From Bacillota bacterium (lineage in GTDB: Bacteria; Bacillota; Ch66), in assembly GCA_013178045.1 (NCBI GenBank), contig JABLXP010000008.1, positions 1 to 64,000 of the forward strand: DNA of 64,000 bases, read 5' to 3'. A program made the translations under genes and the position numbers. Under the pieces are notes generated by a model. That model was not told the origin of the DNA and did no database searches. It saw nothing but the letters and a program-made list of their open reading frames with translations. Each line of letters opens with the position of its first letter. Positions within the stretch are counted from its first letter, which is position 1. Shown in pieces: positions 1 to 8,395 of the stretch.

Positions 1-233
1 GCCTGGAATAAAATGTTAAATTACATTGTGGTTTGGTTTTTGACCTTAATCTAGCGAAAAAAGAGTACATCTAAACGACTAACAATGTTTTACCTTTAAC
101 AAAAAAGCTAATTTTGCAAAAGGCTCAAATATGTATAAGTACGAATTTGAGTGGTAATTTACGAATCAGGTTGATATAGACGTATAAAACGACTGAAAAC
201 GGTAGCGATGGGTAAAAATAGATTTAGAAACGA
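1..233. other. AT-rich upstream region, no gene seen
   Basis: No reading frame with a ribosome-binding site and no hairpin with a T-run was found. The region is AT-rich and leads into the ctsR promoter. Any upstream gene lies outside the window. Confidence 0.5.
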
Positions 234-264
234 TTGTTATTTATTGACTGAAGCGTATTATAAT
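234..264 (+). promoter_or_regulatory. Putative sigma-A promoter of the ctsR operon
   Basis: A perfect TATAAT lies at 259-264. The best upstream partner is TTGTTA at 234-239 with a long 19-base spacer; TTGACT at 244-249 is too close. The -10 sits directly upstream of the CtsR operator, as expected for a repressed heat-shock promoter. The -35 choice is uncertain. Confidence 0.55.
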
Positions 265-272
265 TAAATAAA

Positions 273-307
273 GGTCAGAAAAGGTCAAAACAGCAATCAA
301 GGTCAGC
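273..307 (+). promoter_or_regulatory. CtsR operator (tandem heptads)
   Basis: GGTCAGA at 273-279, three As, then GGTCAAA at 283-289 match the CtsR heptad direct repeat (RGTCAAA, 3-base spacer, RGTCAAA) with one mismatch. A further degenerate heptad, GGTCAGC, lies at 301-307. The operator falls at the expected transcription start, between the -10 and the ctsR ribosome-binding site, so bound CtsR would block initiation. This implies autoregulation of the whole ctsR-mcsA-mcsB-clpC operon. Confidence 0.88.
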
Positions 308-330
308 AGAAGGGGGAACCAGAGGAATAT

Positions 331-819
331 ATGCGAAATTTAAGTGATCAGATTGAGCACTACCTGATCCGGTTGCTGGAAAAAAGTGAGGATGGAGTAG
401 TTGTAATCCAGCGCAGTGAATTGGCTGAGGTATTCCAGTGTGCTCCATCGCAAATCAATTATGTGTTGGGTACCCGTTTTACTGTTGAAAGGGGTTATAT
501 AGTAGAAAGCAGACGAGGAGGTGGGGGGTTTGTCCGGGTTATTAAGCTCAATTTAAACGACATGGACGAATTGATGGTAGTTCTCAATGAACTCATTGGC
601 GAAGAAATATCCCAACCCCAGGCGGAGGATATTTTAAAACGGTTGCAGGAAGAAGGTATTCTGAATGAGCGCGAGCTGTCGTTATTACGTGCTATAATCA
701 GCCGTGATACGTTGCGTCTAAAATTACCCGAGCGGGACATAATTAGAGCCCGTATAATGCGGGCAGTTTTACTAACAATAATTCGAACGAACTCAAAACA
801 GTCCGAACAGGAGGTCTGA
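331..819 (+). CDS. ctsR: Transcriptional repressor CtsR
   Basis: The 162-residue product matches CtsR, the class III heat-shock repressor of Firmicutes. The N-terminal winged-helix DNA-binding part (about residues 1-75) contains the conserved glycine-rich wing SRRGGGGFVRV. The C-terminal four-helix dimer domain (about 80-155) is the part recognised by McsB and ClpC. It is the first gene of a four-gene operon, with a CtsR operator just upstream at 273-289 showing autoregulation. The start ATG follows a purine-rich AGGGGGAACC site. mcsA follows after 4 bases. Confidence 0.95.
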   Translation: MRNLSDQIEHYLIRLLEKSEDGVVVIQRSELAEVFQCAPSQINYVLGTRFTVERGYIVESRRGGGGFVRVIKLNLNDMDELMVVLNELIGEEISQPQAEDILKRLQEEGILNERELSLLRAIISRDTLRLKLPERDIIRARIMRAVLLTIIRTNSKQSEQEV

Positions 820-823
820 GCTT

Positions 824-1339
824 ATGTACTGTGAAGAGTGTAAAAAACGGCCGGCTACTGTTCATGTAACCAAGATTGTAAACAATAAAAAAACGGAGAG
901 GCATCTTTGTGAATATTGCGCCAGGGAGCAAGAACAGATTGGGTTTGGTTTTGAGCCAAGCTTCTCGATCCAAAAATTACTGGCCAGCCTGCTAAACTAT
1001 GAACCACCTACGCCGGAAGGGATAAGTATCGCTTATCCTGAGCCGACAAAGTGTGAAAACTGTGGTTTAACTTACTCCCAGTTTGGCCAGCTGGGTAAGG
1101 TTGGTTGTAGCGAATGTTATCAAAGGTTTAGTGAAAAGCTCAGTCCGCTGCTCCGTCGTATCCATGGGAGTGCCAGGCATACCGGCAAAATACCGAAAAG
1201 GACCGGTGGGGCGATCCGCTTGCAAAAAGAAATCGAGCATCTACGCCAGCAATTGCAGAACGCAATCCAGCGGGAGGAATTTGAACAGGCGGCCCAATTG
1301 CGTGACCAAATTCGCGAGTTAGAGAAAAAGCTGCCATAA
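824..1339 (+). CDS. mcsA: Protein-arginine kinase activator McsA
   Basis: The 171-residue protein has the McsA layout. An N-terminal zinc region has CxxC pairs near the start (CEEC, then CEYC), and a second pair of CxxC motifs lies mid-protein (CENC and CSEC). A UVR-type helical hairpin at the C-terminus (EEFEQAAQLRDQIRELEKKL) is typical of proteins that contact ClpC. McsA activates the arginine kinase McsB and helps direct CtsR and damaged proteins to ClpCP. An AGGAGG site at 809-814 sits at the end of ctsR, so translation is coupled. Confidence 0.93.
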   Translation: MYCEECKKRPATVHVTKIVNNKKTERHLCEYCAREQEQIGFGFEPSFSIQKLLASLLNYEPPTPEGISIAYPEPTKCENCGLTYSQFGQLGKVGCSECYQRFSEKLSPLLRRIHGSARHTGKIPKRTGGAIRLQKEIEHLRQQLQNAIQREEFEQAAQLRDQIRELEKKLP

Positions 1340-1360
1340 GGGAATAAGGGGGGCAGAGTT

Positions 1361-2434
1361 GTGTTTATTAAAGATATTCTCAATCGGGCGAACAGCAAGT
1401 GGATGGAAGGAACCGGCCCGGAAAGTGACGTGGTCATCAGTTGCCGTGTACGTCTTGCTAGAAACCTGGCTGGTGTTCCCTGCCCGCATCTCTTGAATGA
1501 AGAACAAGGACGTCAGGTAGTAAAGCGGGTTGTTGATGCGATCGCGCACAAAGAGGTGGAAAAAATCGTCGGCCATCTGGAAGCAGTTGCTTTGAGCGAA
1601 TTGTCGGCTTTGGATAGGCAAATACTAGTGGAAAAACATCTGATCAGTCCGCAACACGCTGAGGCAGCCACTCAGAGCCGAGCGGTTGTCTTACGTGAGG
1701 ATGAAGCGGTCAGCATACTAGTCAATGAAGAGGACCATCTAAGAATCCAGTGCCTGTTTCCCGGTTTCCAACTGAATGTAGCCTGGGATTTGGCCAACCG
1801 GGTAGATGATGTATTAGAGAAGCGGTTAGATTTCGCTTTTGATGAAAAATACGGCTACCTGACTGCTTGCCCGACCAATGTGGGTACTGGCATGCGCGCT
1901 TCGGTTATGATGCATTTGCCGGGTCTGGTGATCACTAATCAAGCCAACCGGGTTCTCAGCGCTTTATCTCAATTGGGTCTGGCGGTCCGGGGTTTATATG
2001 GCGAAGGGACGGAAGCGGCCGGTAACCTGTTCCAGATCTCCAACCAAATTACTCTGGGCTTGACCGAGGAAGAGATTATCAATAACTTGACGGCAGTAAC
2101 CCATAAGATTCTTGAACAGGAAAGGATGGCGCGCGAATTACTCCGAACGCAGACCAAGGAGCAACTGGAAGACCGGGTGGGACGGGCCTTTGGTATCTTG
2201 ACTAATGCCCGGATTATTACTTCCCAGGAGGCAATTTCTTATCTGTCCGATGTTCGATTGGGTGCTGATTTAGGCATAATTCGGGGTGTAGATACCAGAA
2301 TATTAAATGAGTTGATTGTTTTAACACGGCCAAATTTTTTGCAAAAGCTAGCGGGTCACGAGATGAGCCCCTTTGCTCGTGATCTGAAACGAGCAAGCAT
2401 CATCCGCGAGAAGCTGGCCCCAAGTAAGGGTTAA
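1361..2434 (+). CDS. mcsB: Protein-arginine kinase McsB
   Basis: This 357-residue phosphagen-kinase-fold protein phosphorylates arginine side chains and so marks proteins for ClpCP; it also inactivates CtsR. Visible family features are the N-terminal phosphate-clamp stretch [12 protein letters not shown], the [10 protein letters not shown] strand with the conserved cysteine, and the glycine-rich stretch near residue 215 ([16 protein letters not shown]). The start is GTG at 1361, preceded by the strong AAGGGGGG site at 1346-1353. Length matches the family. It lies between its activator McsA and its protease partner ClpC. Confidence 0.95.
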   Translation: MFIKDILNRANSKWMEGTGPESDVVISCRVRLARNLAGVPCPHLLNEEQGRQVVKRVVDAIAHKEVEKIVGHLEAVALSELSALDRQILVEKHLISPQHAEAATQSRAVVLREDEAVSILVNEEDHLRIQCLFPGFQLNVAWDLANRVDDVLEKRLDFAFDEKYGYLTACPTNVGTGMRASVMMHLPGLVITNQANRVLSALSQLGLAVRGLYGEGTEAAGNLFQISNQITLGLTEEEIINNLTAVTHKILEQERMARELLRTQTKEQLEDRVGRAFGILTNARIITSQEAISYLSDVRLGADLGIIRGVDTRILNELIVLTRPNFLQKLAGHEMSPFARDLKRASIIREKLAPSKG

Positions 2435-2486
2435 ACAAGATAAATTTATAAGTTCAGGCTTTATGATTTTAGGGAGGTGCAATATA

Positions 2487-4922
2487 ATGAACGGTCGATT
2501 TACGGAACGGGCGCAAAAAGTTCTCTTTCTTTCTCAAGAGGAAGCCCGCCGGTTAAACCATCCGGCGGTAGGAACCGAACACCTGCTGCTCGGGTTGATC
2601 CGAGAAGGTGAAGGGGTCGCGGCAAAGGCTTTGGAAATGATGGGAATTAATTTAGATCGAGTGCGTCAGGCGGTCCTGGAACTGATTGGATCGGGTGAGG
2701 TTCAGGGTAATCAGGAAATTGGGCTCACTCCACGAGCCAAACATGTTTTAGAGTTATCCTTCGATGAGGCAAGACGTCAGGGAGTAAACTACGTTGGCAC
2801 CGAACATATCCTGCTGGGTTTGATTCGCGAAGGCGAAGGGGTAGCGGCGAGAGTCCTGATTGGTTTGGGCGCTAATTTGGAACAGGTACGAGCCCAGGTT
2901 CTGAACTTGCTCGGTGGTGGAATGGCCAGTGCCGGGACAAAAGGGCAGTCCGCCGGGCGACGGTCAGCTCATACAAACACACCGGTCCTTGATGATTTTA
3001 GCCGAGATTTGACTTACCTGGCCAAAGAGGGCAAACTGGACCCGGTGATTGGCCGGGAAAAAGAGATCGAACGGGTAATCCAAATCTTAAGTCGACGGAC
3101 CAAGAACAACCCGGTGTTGATTGGTGAACCGGGGGTTGGTAAAACAGCGATTGCCGAGGGGTTAGCACAGCGGATCATCGATAACAAAGTGCCTGAGGTG
3201 TTAACCAACAAACGGGTGATTACCCTCGACCTGTCATCAGTGGTGGCCGGGACAAAGTACCGGGGTGAGTTTGAAGAACGATTAAAGAAAATCACCGATG
3301 AAATCAGACGGGCGGGAAATATTATCTTATTTATTGATGAACTCCACACTATAATCGGGGCTGGCGGCGCTGAGGGGGCCATTGACGCGGCTAACATTTT
3401 GAAACCGGCCCTGGCACGGGGTGAACTGCAGTGTATCGGGGCGACAACTCTTGATGAGTATAGAAAGCACATTGAAAAAGATCCGGCCTTAGAAAGACGG
3501 TTCCAGCCGATAATGGTTGACGAACCCACCCCGGAAGAGGCGGAAGCGATCCTCTACGGACTGCGGGACCGTTATGAGGCCCACCATAAGGTGAAGATTA
3601 CTGACCAGGCTATCAAGGCGGCGGTTAAATTGTCTGACCGATATATCACCGACCGCTTCTTACCCGATAAAGCCATTGACTTGATTGACGAGGCTTCATC
3701 TCGGGTTCGGCTGCGGGCCTACACTGCCCCCCCTGATGTGAAAGACCTGGAAGCCAAACTTGAAGAAATCAAGAAAGAAAAAGAGGCGGCGGTCCTGGCC
3801 CAGGAATTTGAGAAGGCAGCTGAGTTCAGAGATCAGGAACAAAAGGTAAAAGAACAGCTTGCACAACAAAGAGCGGCCTGGCAAGATGAGCAGAGGAAAG
3901 CCGAGGCCCTGGTAACCGAAGAGGATATTGCCCATATTGTTTCGAGCTGGACGGGAATTCCCGTCAGAAAATTGGCGGAAGAGGAAACAGAGCGTTTGAT
4001 CAAAATGGAAGAAATTCTCCATCGACGGGTGATTGGGCAGGATGAAGCGATCAAGGCGGTGGCCAGGGCTGTCCGACGAGCCCGGGCCGGGCTTAAGGAT
4101 CCTAAACGACCCATCGGCTCCTTTATCTTCCTGGGCCCGACCGGGGTGGGTAAGACGGAATTAGCTCGGGCGTTAGCCGAGGCCTTATTTGGCAGTGACG
4201 AAAACATGGTGCGGATCGATATGTCGGAGTACATGGAGAAACACGCGGTCTCTCGTTTGGTCGGTGCTCCTCCCGGGTATGTCGGTTATGAAGAAGGTGG
4301 CCAGCTGACAGAAGCCGTACGACGAAAGCCCTATTCCGTCATTTTGCTGGACGAGATTGAGAAGGCTCACCCGGAGATTTTTAACGTCCTCTTGCAGGTC
4401 CTGGAGGACGGGCGCCTGACCGATGCCAAGGGGAGAACCGTTGATTTTCGCAACACGGTGATCATTATGACCTCTAACGTTGGGGCCCAGCACCTCCGGC
4501 GGGAGTCTGCCCTTGGGTTTAGACAGCCAACGGAGAATAATGACTACGAGGTCATGAAGAACCGGGTGATGGAGGAACTGCGGCGAACTTTCCGCCCAGA
4601 ATTCTTAAACCGGGTCGACGAAGCCATCGTCTTCCATGCCTTGACCCGAGAAGAAATTTCACAAATTATCGATTTAATGATGGCCGATTTGAGAAAACGC
4701 ATGAAAGAGCAAGAATTATCGCTAGAAATCACCGAGGCAGCCAAGGAAAGCTTAGCTACCGAGGGTTACGATCCAAACTACGGCGCACGACCGTTGCGCC
4801 GGGCGATTCAACGCTTGATTGAAGATCCATTGTCTGAAGAAATGTTGCGGGGAACCTTCAAGGCTGGAGATACGGTGCTGGTCGATGTTGCGGATGGGCA
4901 AATTTCGCTGAAGAAGAAATAA
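2487..4922 (+). CDS. clpC: ATP-dependent Clp protease ATPase subunit ClpC
   Basis: This 811-residue Hsp100 unfoldase feeds substrates to ClpP. It has two N-terminal Clp repeats (about 1-145), a first AAA+ module with Walker A GEPGVGKT near 213, a middle UVR/coiled-coil region near 425-475, and a second AAA+ module with GPTGVGKT near 550 and a ClpB-type C-terminal domain. The frame opens at 2463, but GGGAGGTG at 2472-2479 lies inside that extension and precedes ATG 2487, giving the family-typical start [10 protein letters not shown]. It is the last gene of the CtsR operon and is followed by a terminator. Confidence 0.96.
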   Translation: MNGRFTERAQKVLFLSQEEARRLNHPAVGTEHLLLGLIREGEGVAAKALEMMGINLDRVRQAVLELIGSGEVQGNQEIGLTPRAKHVLELSFDEARRQGVNYVGTEHILLGLIREGEGVAARVLIGLGANLEQVRAQVLNLLGGGMASAGTKGQSAGRRSAHTNTPVLDDFSRDLTYLAKEGKLDPVIGREKEIERVIQILSRRTKNNPVLIGEPGVGKTAIAEGLAQRIIDNKVPEVLTNKRVITLDLSSVVAGTKYRGEFEERLKKITDEIRRAGNIILFIDELHTIIGAGGAEGAIDAANILKPALARGELQCIGATTLDEYRKHIEKDPALERRFQPIMVDEPTPEEAEAILYGLRDRYEAHHKVKITDQAIKAAVKLSDRYITDRFLPDKAIDLIDEASSRVRLRAYTAPPDVKDLEAKLEEIKKEKEAAVLAQEFEKAAEFRDQEQKVKEQLAQQRAAWQDEQRKAEALVTEEDIAHIVSSWTGIPVRKLAEEETERLIKMEEILHRRVIGQDEAIKAVARAVRRARAGLKDPKRPIGSFIFLGPTGVGKTELARALAEALFGSDENMVRIDMSEYMEKHAVSRLVGAPPGYVGYEEGGQLTEAVRRKPYSVILLDEIEKAHPEIFNVLLQVLEDGRLTDAKGRTVDFRNTVIIMTSNVGAQHLRRESALGFRQPTENNDYEVMKNRVMEELRRTFRPEFLNRVDEAIVFHALTREEISQIIDLMMADLRKRMKEQELSLEITEAAKESLATEGYDPNYGARPLRRAIQRLIEDPLSEEMLRGTFKAGDTVLVDVADGQISLKKK

Positions 4923-4977
4923 GGTGGGCATTTGTTGAGGGGTGAGCCAGACGGAATGGTTTTGGCCCACCTCTTTT
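4922..4977 (+). terminator. Terminator after clpC
   Basis: AGGTGGGC at 4922-4929 pairs with GCCCACCT at 4965-4972 and is followed by CTTTTT. The 35-base loop can form a small inner hairpin. It lies directly after the clpC stop codon and before the radA promoter, which supports an operon boundary. Confidence 0.65.
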
Positions 4978-5006
4978 TCCTCGCGGTTAACATCTCATGG
5001 GAAAGA

Positions 5007-5035
5007 CTGACAACTCTCCCGAAACATGCTATAAT
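5007..5035 (+). promoter_or_regulatory. Sigma-A promoter for radA-disA
   Basis: CTGACA at 5007-5012 and a perfect TATAAT at 5030-5035 are separated by 17 bases. Transcription should begin near 5042, downstream of the ATG at 4997 that opens the longest radA frame. The promoter therefore also decides the radA start. Confidence 0.8.
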
Positions 5036-5071
5036 TTTTCATTAGGAATGTCTGATCGGGGGAAGGTCCAG

Positions 5072-6439
5072 TTGGCTAGGATAAGGCGAAGTTTCTTTTG
5101 TCAGAAATGTGGGCAAGAATCGCCGAAGTGGCAGGGCCGGTGCCCTAACTGTGGTGAGTGGAATACCATTGTTGAGGAGATGACCACTGTTAGCGAGGGC
5201 CGCCGCGAGTTAACGGCCCAATCGGCCAGTCAGCCGAATTTACTGGCGTCGGTGGTGACCGACACATCACCCCGATTCTCAACCCAGAGTCCAGAATTTG
5301 ATCGGGTGCTGGGCGGAGGAGTGGTGCCAGGTTCACTTGTTTTAATTGGCGGGGATCCAGGAATTGGAAAATCTACCCTGCTACTGCAAACCGTGGTCCG
5401 AATGAGTCAGCAGTATGGTCGGATGCTTTATGTGTCAGGTGAAGAGTCAGTCCAGCAGATTAAGATGCGATTTGATCGCTTGGAACTCGAACCAGGTGAG
5501 GTTTATCTCCTCAATGAGACCAACCTGGCGGACGTGGAAACCTGGATCGCGAGACTCAAGCCGTGTCTGGTTATTATTGATTCAATTCAAACCATTTATC
5601 GACCGGAAATCACTGTCGCCCCCGGTAGTGTCAGTCAGGTAAGAGAGTGTACTGGCCACCTGATGCGGCTAAGTAAAACGCAGAACCTGCCCATTTTTGT
5701 CGTTGGCCACGTGACCAAAGAAGGAGCCGTAGCTGGACCGCGTTTGTTAGAACACATTGTGGATACTGTGCTTTATCTAGAAGGGGAGCGGCACCATACC
5801 TTTCGTATTCTGCGTAGTGTAAAGAACCGTTTTGGCTCGACTAATGAGATCGGTATTTTTGAGATGTCGGAGTGTGGACTGACCGAGGTCCAGAGCCCAT
5901 CCGAGTGGTTTCTGGCCCAGCGACCGTCAGGGGCAGCCGGTTCCGTAGTCGTACCCACACTGGAAGGCAGCCGGCCCGTCCTGGTAGAAATACAGGCCCT
6001 GGTTACAGCCAGCAGTTTTGGGCAAGCCCGACGTATGACCACCGGGGTTGATTATAACCGGGTAGCGATGATTATGGCTGTCTTGGAGAAACGCGTCGGC
6101 TTACATTTGATCCAGCAAGACGCCTATGTTAATGTCGTAGGTGGGGTGCGGTTAGATGAACCGGCAGTTGATTTGGGGATCGCTCTGGCGATTGCCTCCA
6201 GTCATCGGGGAATTCCCACCAGAGCGGAATGTGTGGTCATGGGTGAAATTGGTCTGACCGGGGAAATCAGAGCGGTCAATCAGTTGGAAAAGAGGATTAA
6301 AGAAGCCGTGAAGTTGGGTTTTTGCCAATGTGTAATTCCCAGGTCCAATCTTAGGTATCTAAAATCACCTGTAAACGCTGAATTGGTAGCGGTTAATACC
6401 CTCCAGGAGGCGTTAGAGGTTACGCTAGGGGGGAAATAG
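5072..6439 (+). CDS. radA: DNA repair protein RadA/Sms
   Basis: The 455-residue product is RadA, a RecA-like ATPase and DnaB-type helicase that drives branch migration in recombination repair. It has an N-terminal zinc finger (cysteines 10, 13, 24, 27), Walker A GGDPGIGKST, the RadA signature VKNRFGSTNEIG, and a C-terminal Lon-protease-like domain. I chose TTG at 5072 because GGGGGAAGG at 5058-5066 precedes it, the length then equals the family norm, and upstream ATGs fall in or next to the promoter. It abuts disA, a pairing common in Firmicutes. Confidence 0.93.
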   Translation: MARIRRSFFCQKCGQESPKWQGRCPNCGEWNTIVEEMTTVSEGRRELTAQSASQPNLLASVVTDTSPRFSTQSPEFDRVLGGGVVPGSLVLIGGDPGIGKSTLLLQTVVRMSQQYGRMLYVSGEESVQQIKMRFDRLELEPGEVYLLNETNLADVETWIARLKPCLVIIDSIQTIYRPEITVAPGSVSQVRECTGHLMRLSKTQNLPIFVVGHVTKEGAVAGPRLLEHIVDTVLYLEGERHHTFRILRSVKNRFGSTNEIGIFEMSECGLTEVQSPSEWFLAQRPSGAAGSVVVPTLEGSRPVLVEIQALVTASSFGQARRMTTGVDYNRVAMIMAVLEKRVGLHLIQQDAYVNVVGGVRLDEPAVDLGIALAIASSHRGIPTRAECVVMGEIGLTGEIRAVNQLEKRIKEAVKLGFCQCVIPRSNLRYLKSPVNAELVAVNTLQEALEVTLGGK

Positions 6440-7657
6440 GTGAAGGAAGAGAAAACGAAGGAAGAAATCACCAGAGACGAGGCAATAAAAAAGATTGACC
6501 CAGTAAAAGAGGAAGCCCGCGAAGAGCGACCAAAGGAAGACCGGTGCCGTGATGATAAAATCACCAGAGAGGAACGGGTGAGCAGTGAGCGGAATTTAGA
6601 TGATAAGTTTTTACACGCCTTGCGGATTCTCGCCCCGGGTACTGGCCTTAGGGAAGGAATTGAAAGCATTTTACGGGGTAAAATGGGAGCTCTAATTGTC
6701 GTTAGCGATAGTCCCCAGGTGATGTCAATTATTGATGGTGGGTTTCACCTCGATTGTGAGTTTACGCCAGCTGCAATATATGAATTAGCGAAGATGGACG
6801 GTGCCATTATACTGAACCGTGATTCCAAACGGATTTTGTGGGCAAACACCCAGTTGATCCCCGACCCAAGCATTCCTTCGTTTGAGACGGGTATTCGGCA
6901 CCGTACGGCTGAGCGGGTGGCCAGACAAACAGGGGAACTGGTGATCGCGATCTCCCAGCGGCGGGGCATTATCTCGTTATACTGGGGCCCAATGAAATAC
7001 GTACTTCAGGATATCGGGGTTTTGCTGGTTAAGGCAAATCAAGCCTTGCAAACCCTAGAGAAATATAAGATGGTGCTGGACAAAGATCTGATTACCCTGA
7101 CTGCCATGGAGTTTGAAAACCTGGTCACCGTATTTGATGTCGCCAAGGTAATCCAGCGCATGGAATTGGTGATGCGGATTGTTCATGAGATCAGGAGTTA
7201 CGTCAGTGAGTTAGGTGTGGAAGGGCGCCTGGTCAACCTGCAACTGGAAGAACTGGTAGGGGACGTTGAAGATGAGGTCTTGTTAATTATTCGCGATTAC
7301 TCTGCTAAGTATGGGGATCGTTCCCCCCGGGAGATCCGGGACAGTATTCGCCGGTGGTCATCTGAGGAATTAACGGACCTGGTGGCAATTGGCCGGGCGC
7401 TTGGCTATGGTTCTACCGCTGGTATTCTCGATTTATCTGTTTCCCCACGCGGTTACCGTATGCTCCAAAAAATCCCACGGTTGCCCATGCAGGTTATCGA
7501 AAACGTGGTGGAAAAGTTCAACGAACTCCCGAAAATTTTAAGGGCCTCGATTAATGAGCTTGATGATGTCGAAGGCATTGGTGAAGTGCGGGCCCGGGCG
7601 ATCAAGAGCGGCTTGAAACGGCTCCAGGAGCAGGCAATTCTAGCCCGGCACTCATAA
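6440..7657 (+). CDS. disA: Diadenylate cyclase DisA
   Basis: DisA condenses two ATP into c-di-AMP and scans DNA for branched lesions. The DAC domain carries the DGA motif (AKMDGAIIL) and the RHR motif (GIRHRTAERVA). A helical linker follows, then a C-terminal helix-hairpin-helix DNA-binding part (DDVEGIGEVRARAI). From GTG 6440, next to the radA stop and after GGGGGGAAATAG, the protein has 405 residues, about 46 more than usual. The extra N-terminus is highly charged. GTG at 6578, with AGAGGA at 6567-6572, would give a family-length 359 residues, so the start is unsettled. Confidence 0.94.
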   Translation: MKEEKTKEEITRDEAIKKIDPVKEEAREERPKEDRCRDDKITREERVSSERNLDDKFLHALRILAPGTGLREGIESILRGKMGALIVVSDSPQVMSIIDGGFHLDCEFTPAAIYELAKMDGAIILNRDSKRILWANTQLIPDPSIPSFETGIRHRTAERVARQTGELVIAISQRRGIISLYWGPMKYVLQDIGVLLVKANQALQTLEKYKMVLDKDLITLTAMEFENLVTVFDVAKVIQRMELVMRIVHEIRSYVSELGVEGRLVNLQLEELVGDVEDEVLLIIRDYSAKYGDRSPREIRDSIRRWSSEELTDLVAIGRALGYGSTAGILDLSVSPRGYRMLQKIPRLPMQVIENVVEKFNELPKILRASINELDDVEGIGEVRARAIKSGLKRLQEQAILARHS

Positions 7658-7670
7658 CCTGTAAATATAA

Positions 7671-7694
7671 AAGCCACCGGCCTGGTGGCTTTTT
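7671..7694 (+). terminator. Terminator after disA
   Basis: AAGCCACC at 7671-7678 pairs perfectly with GGTGGCTT at 7684-7691 across a 5-base loop, followed by Ts. It lies 13 bases after disA and also faces the 3' end of the leftward gene that follows. Confidence 0.88.
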
Positions 7695-7723
7695 ACTCGA
7701 ATATTACGTTATATGCCCTTTTA

Positions 7724-8119
7724 TTAAGTAAAATTGAACACGCGGAGTGTTGAAATCTTTTTATGTTCCTTAATAAAAATATCGTATAAATTAAGGCCCA
7801 GCAGGTTACAGAGTGCGGCCAGGTAAAACAGAGATTTGCCAATTTCCATCTCGATGATTTCCTCGCAGTTAGAGCACAGAGAACCCCGTAAATGGCTTTC
7901 AAAATACCGCTTCATTTCAGCGAGCGAGGCATCGGGCGGGATGGCTTGTTTCTTGGCTTCCACGTTTATGCAACCACAACTGGTAACAGCTTTAACAACA
8001 GCCCGATTTACTCGAGCGTTGGCCTCTTGTGACTTGGATAAAACATCGAGAACACTTTGGTGACGGATCAAAAGTTCAGCTACAGTGTTTTGAAACTCGT
8101 CGCAAATCAGGTCTTTCAT
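7724..8119 (-). CDS. Conserved hypothetical protein, possibly DUF1573-annotated
   Basis: A 131-residue soluble protein reads against all neighbours. Support for a real gene: ATG at 8119 is preceded by AAAGGAGTG, and a TTGACA-18-TATAAT promoter lies upstream at 8233-8262. Visible features are cysteines in SCGC and in LCSNCEE, and a helical C-terminus (IGKSLFYLAALCNLLGLNLYDI) reminiscent of the C-terminal helices of MazG-like proteins. From memory, similar proteins near disA in Peptococcaceae carry the label DUF1573; I cannot confirm that, and no function is known to me. It shares a back-to-back promoter region with the PIN-TRAM gene. Confidence 0.8.
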   Translation of the reverse strand: MKDLICDEFQNTVAELLIRHQSVLDVLSKSQEANARVNRAVVKAVTSCGCINVEAKKQAIPPDASLAEMKRYFESHLRGSLCSNCEEIIEMEIGKSLFYLAALCNLLGLNLYDIFIKEHKKISTLRVFNFT

Positions 8120-8232
8120 GGAACGGCTTCACTCCTTTACCCAATACAGGCTAAACTTGGTTTATCGCCGTTGTTCCCGGAAGTCTGCAGTTGTCCTAAG
8201 TTATTGATAATCCTGGACTTCTTACAATCTCT

Positions 8233-8262
8233 ATTATACTGATAAGCAAGTTCCTTTGTCAA
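8233..8262 (-). promoter_or_regulatory. Leftward promoter of the 7724-8119 gene
   Basis: On the minus strand, TTGACA (plus-strand 8257-8262) and TATAAT (8233-8238) are both perfect, with an 18-base spacer. The -35 lies 20 bases from the -35 of the rightward promoter at 8283, so the two promoters stand back to back. Confidence 0.82.
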
Positions 8263-8282
8263 CGTAACCAGGCGCCCCGTTT

Positions 8283-8311
8283 TTGACATCTCAAAACCCG
8301 TTTGCTATAAT
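8283..8311 (+). promoter_or_regulatory. Rightward promoter of the PIN-TRAM/ispD operon
   Basis: A full-consensus TTGACA (8283-8288), 17-base spacer and TATAAT (8306-8311). It drives the gene at 8396 and probably ispD-ispF, which overlap it. Confidence 0.88.
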
Positions 8312-8395
8312 TGTCCTAGGAATTGCCAGGCTTTTTTATTTGGTTTCCAAAGTAATGAACAATAATCCAGTTTTAGGACGAAAGGGGGTGAGTGT

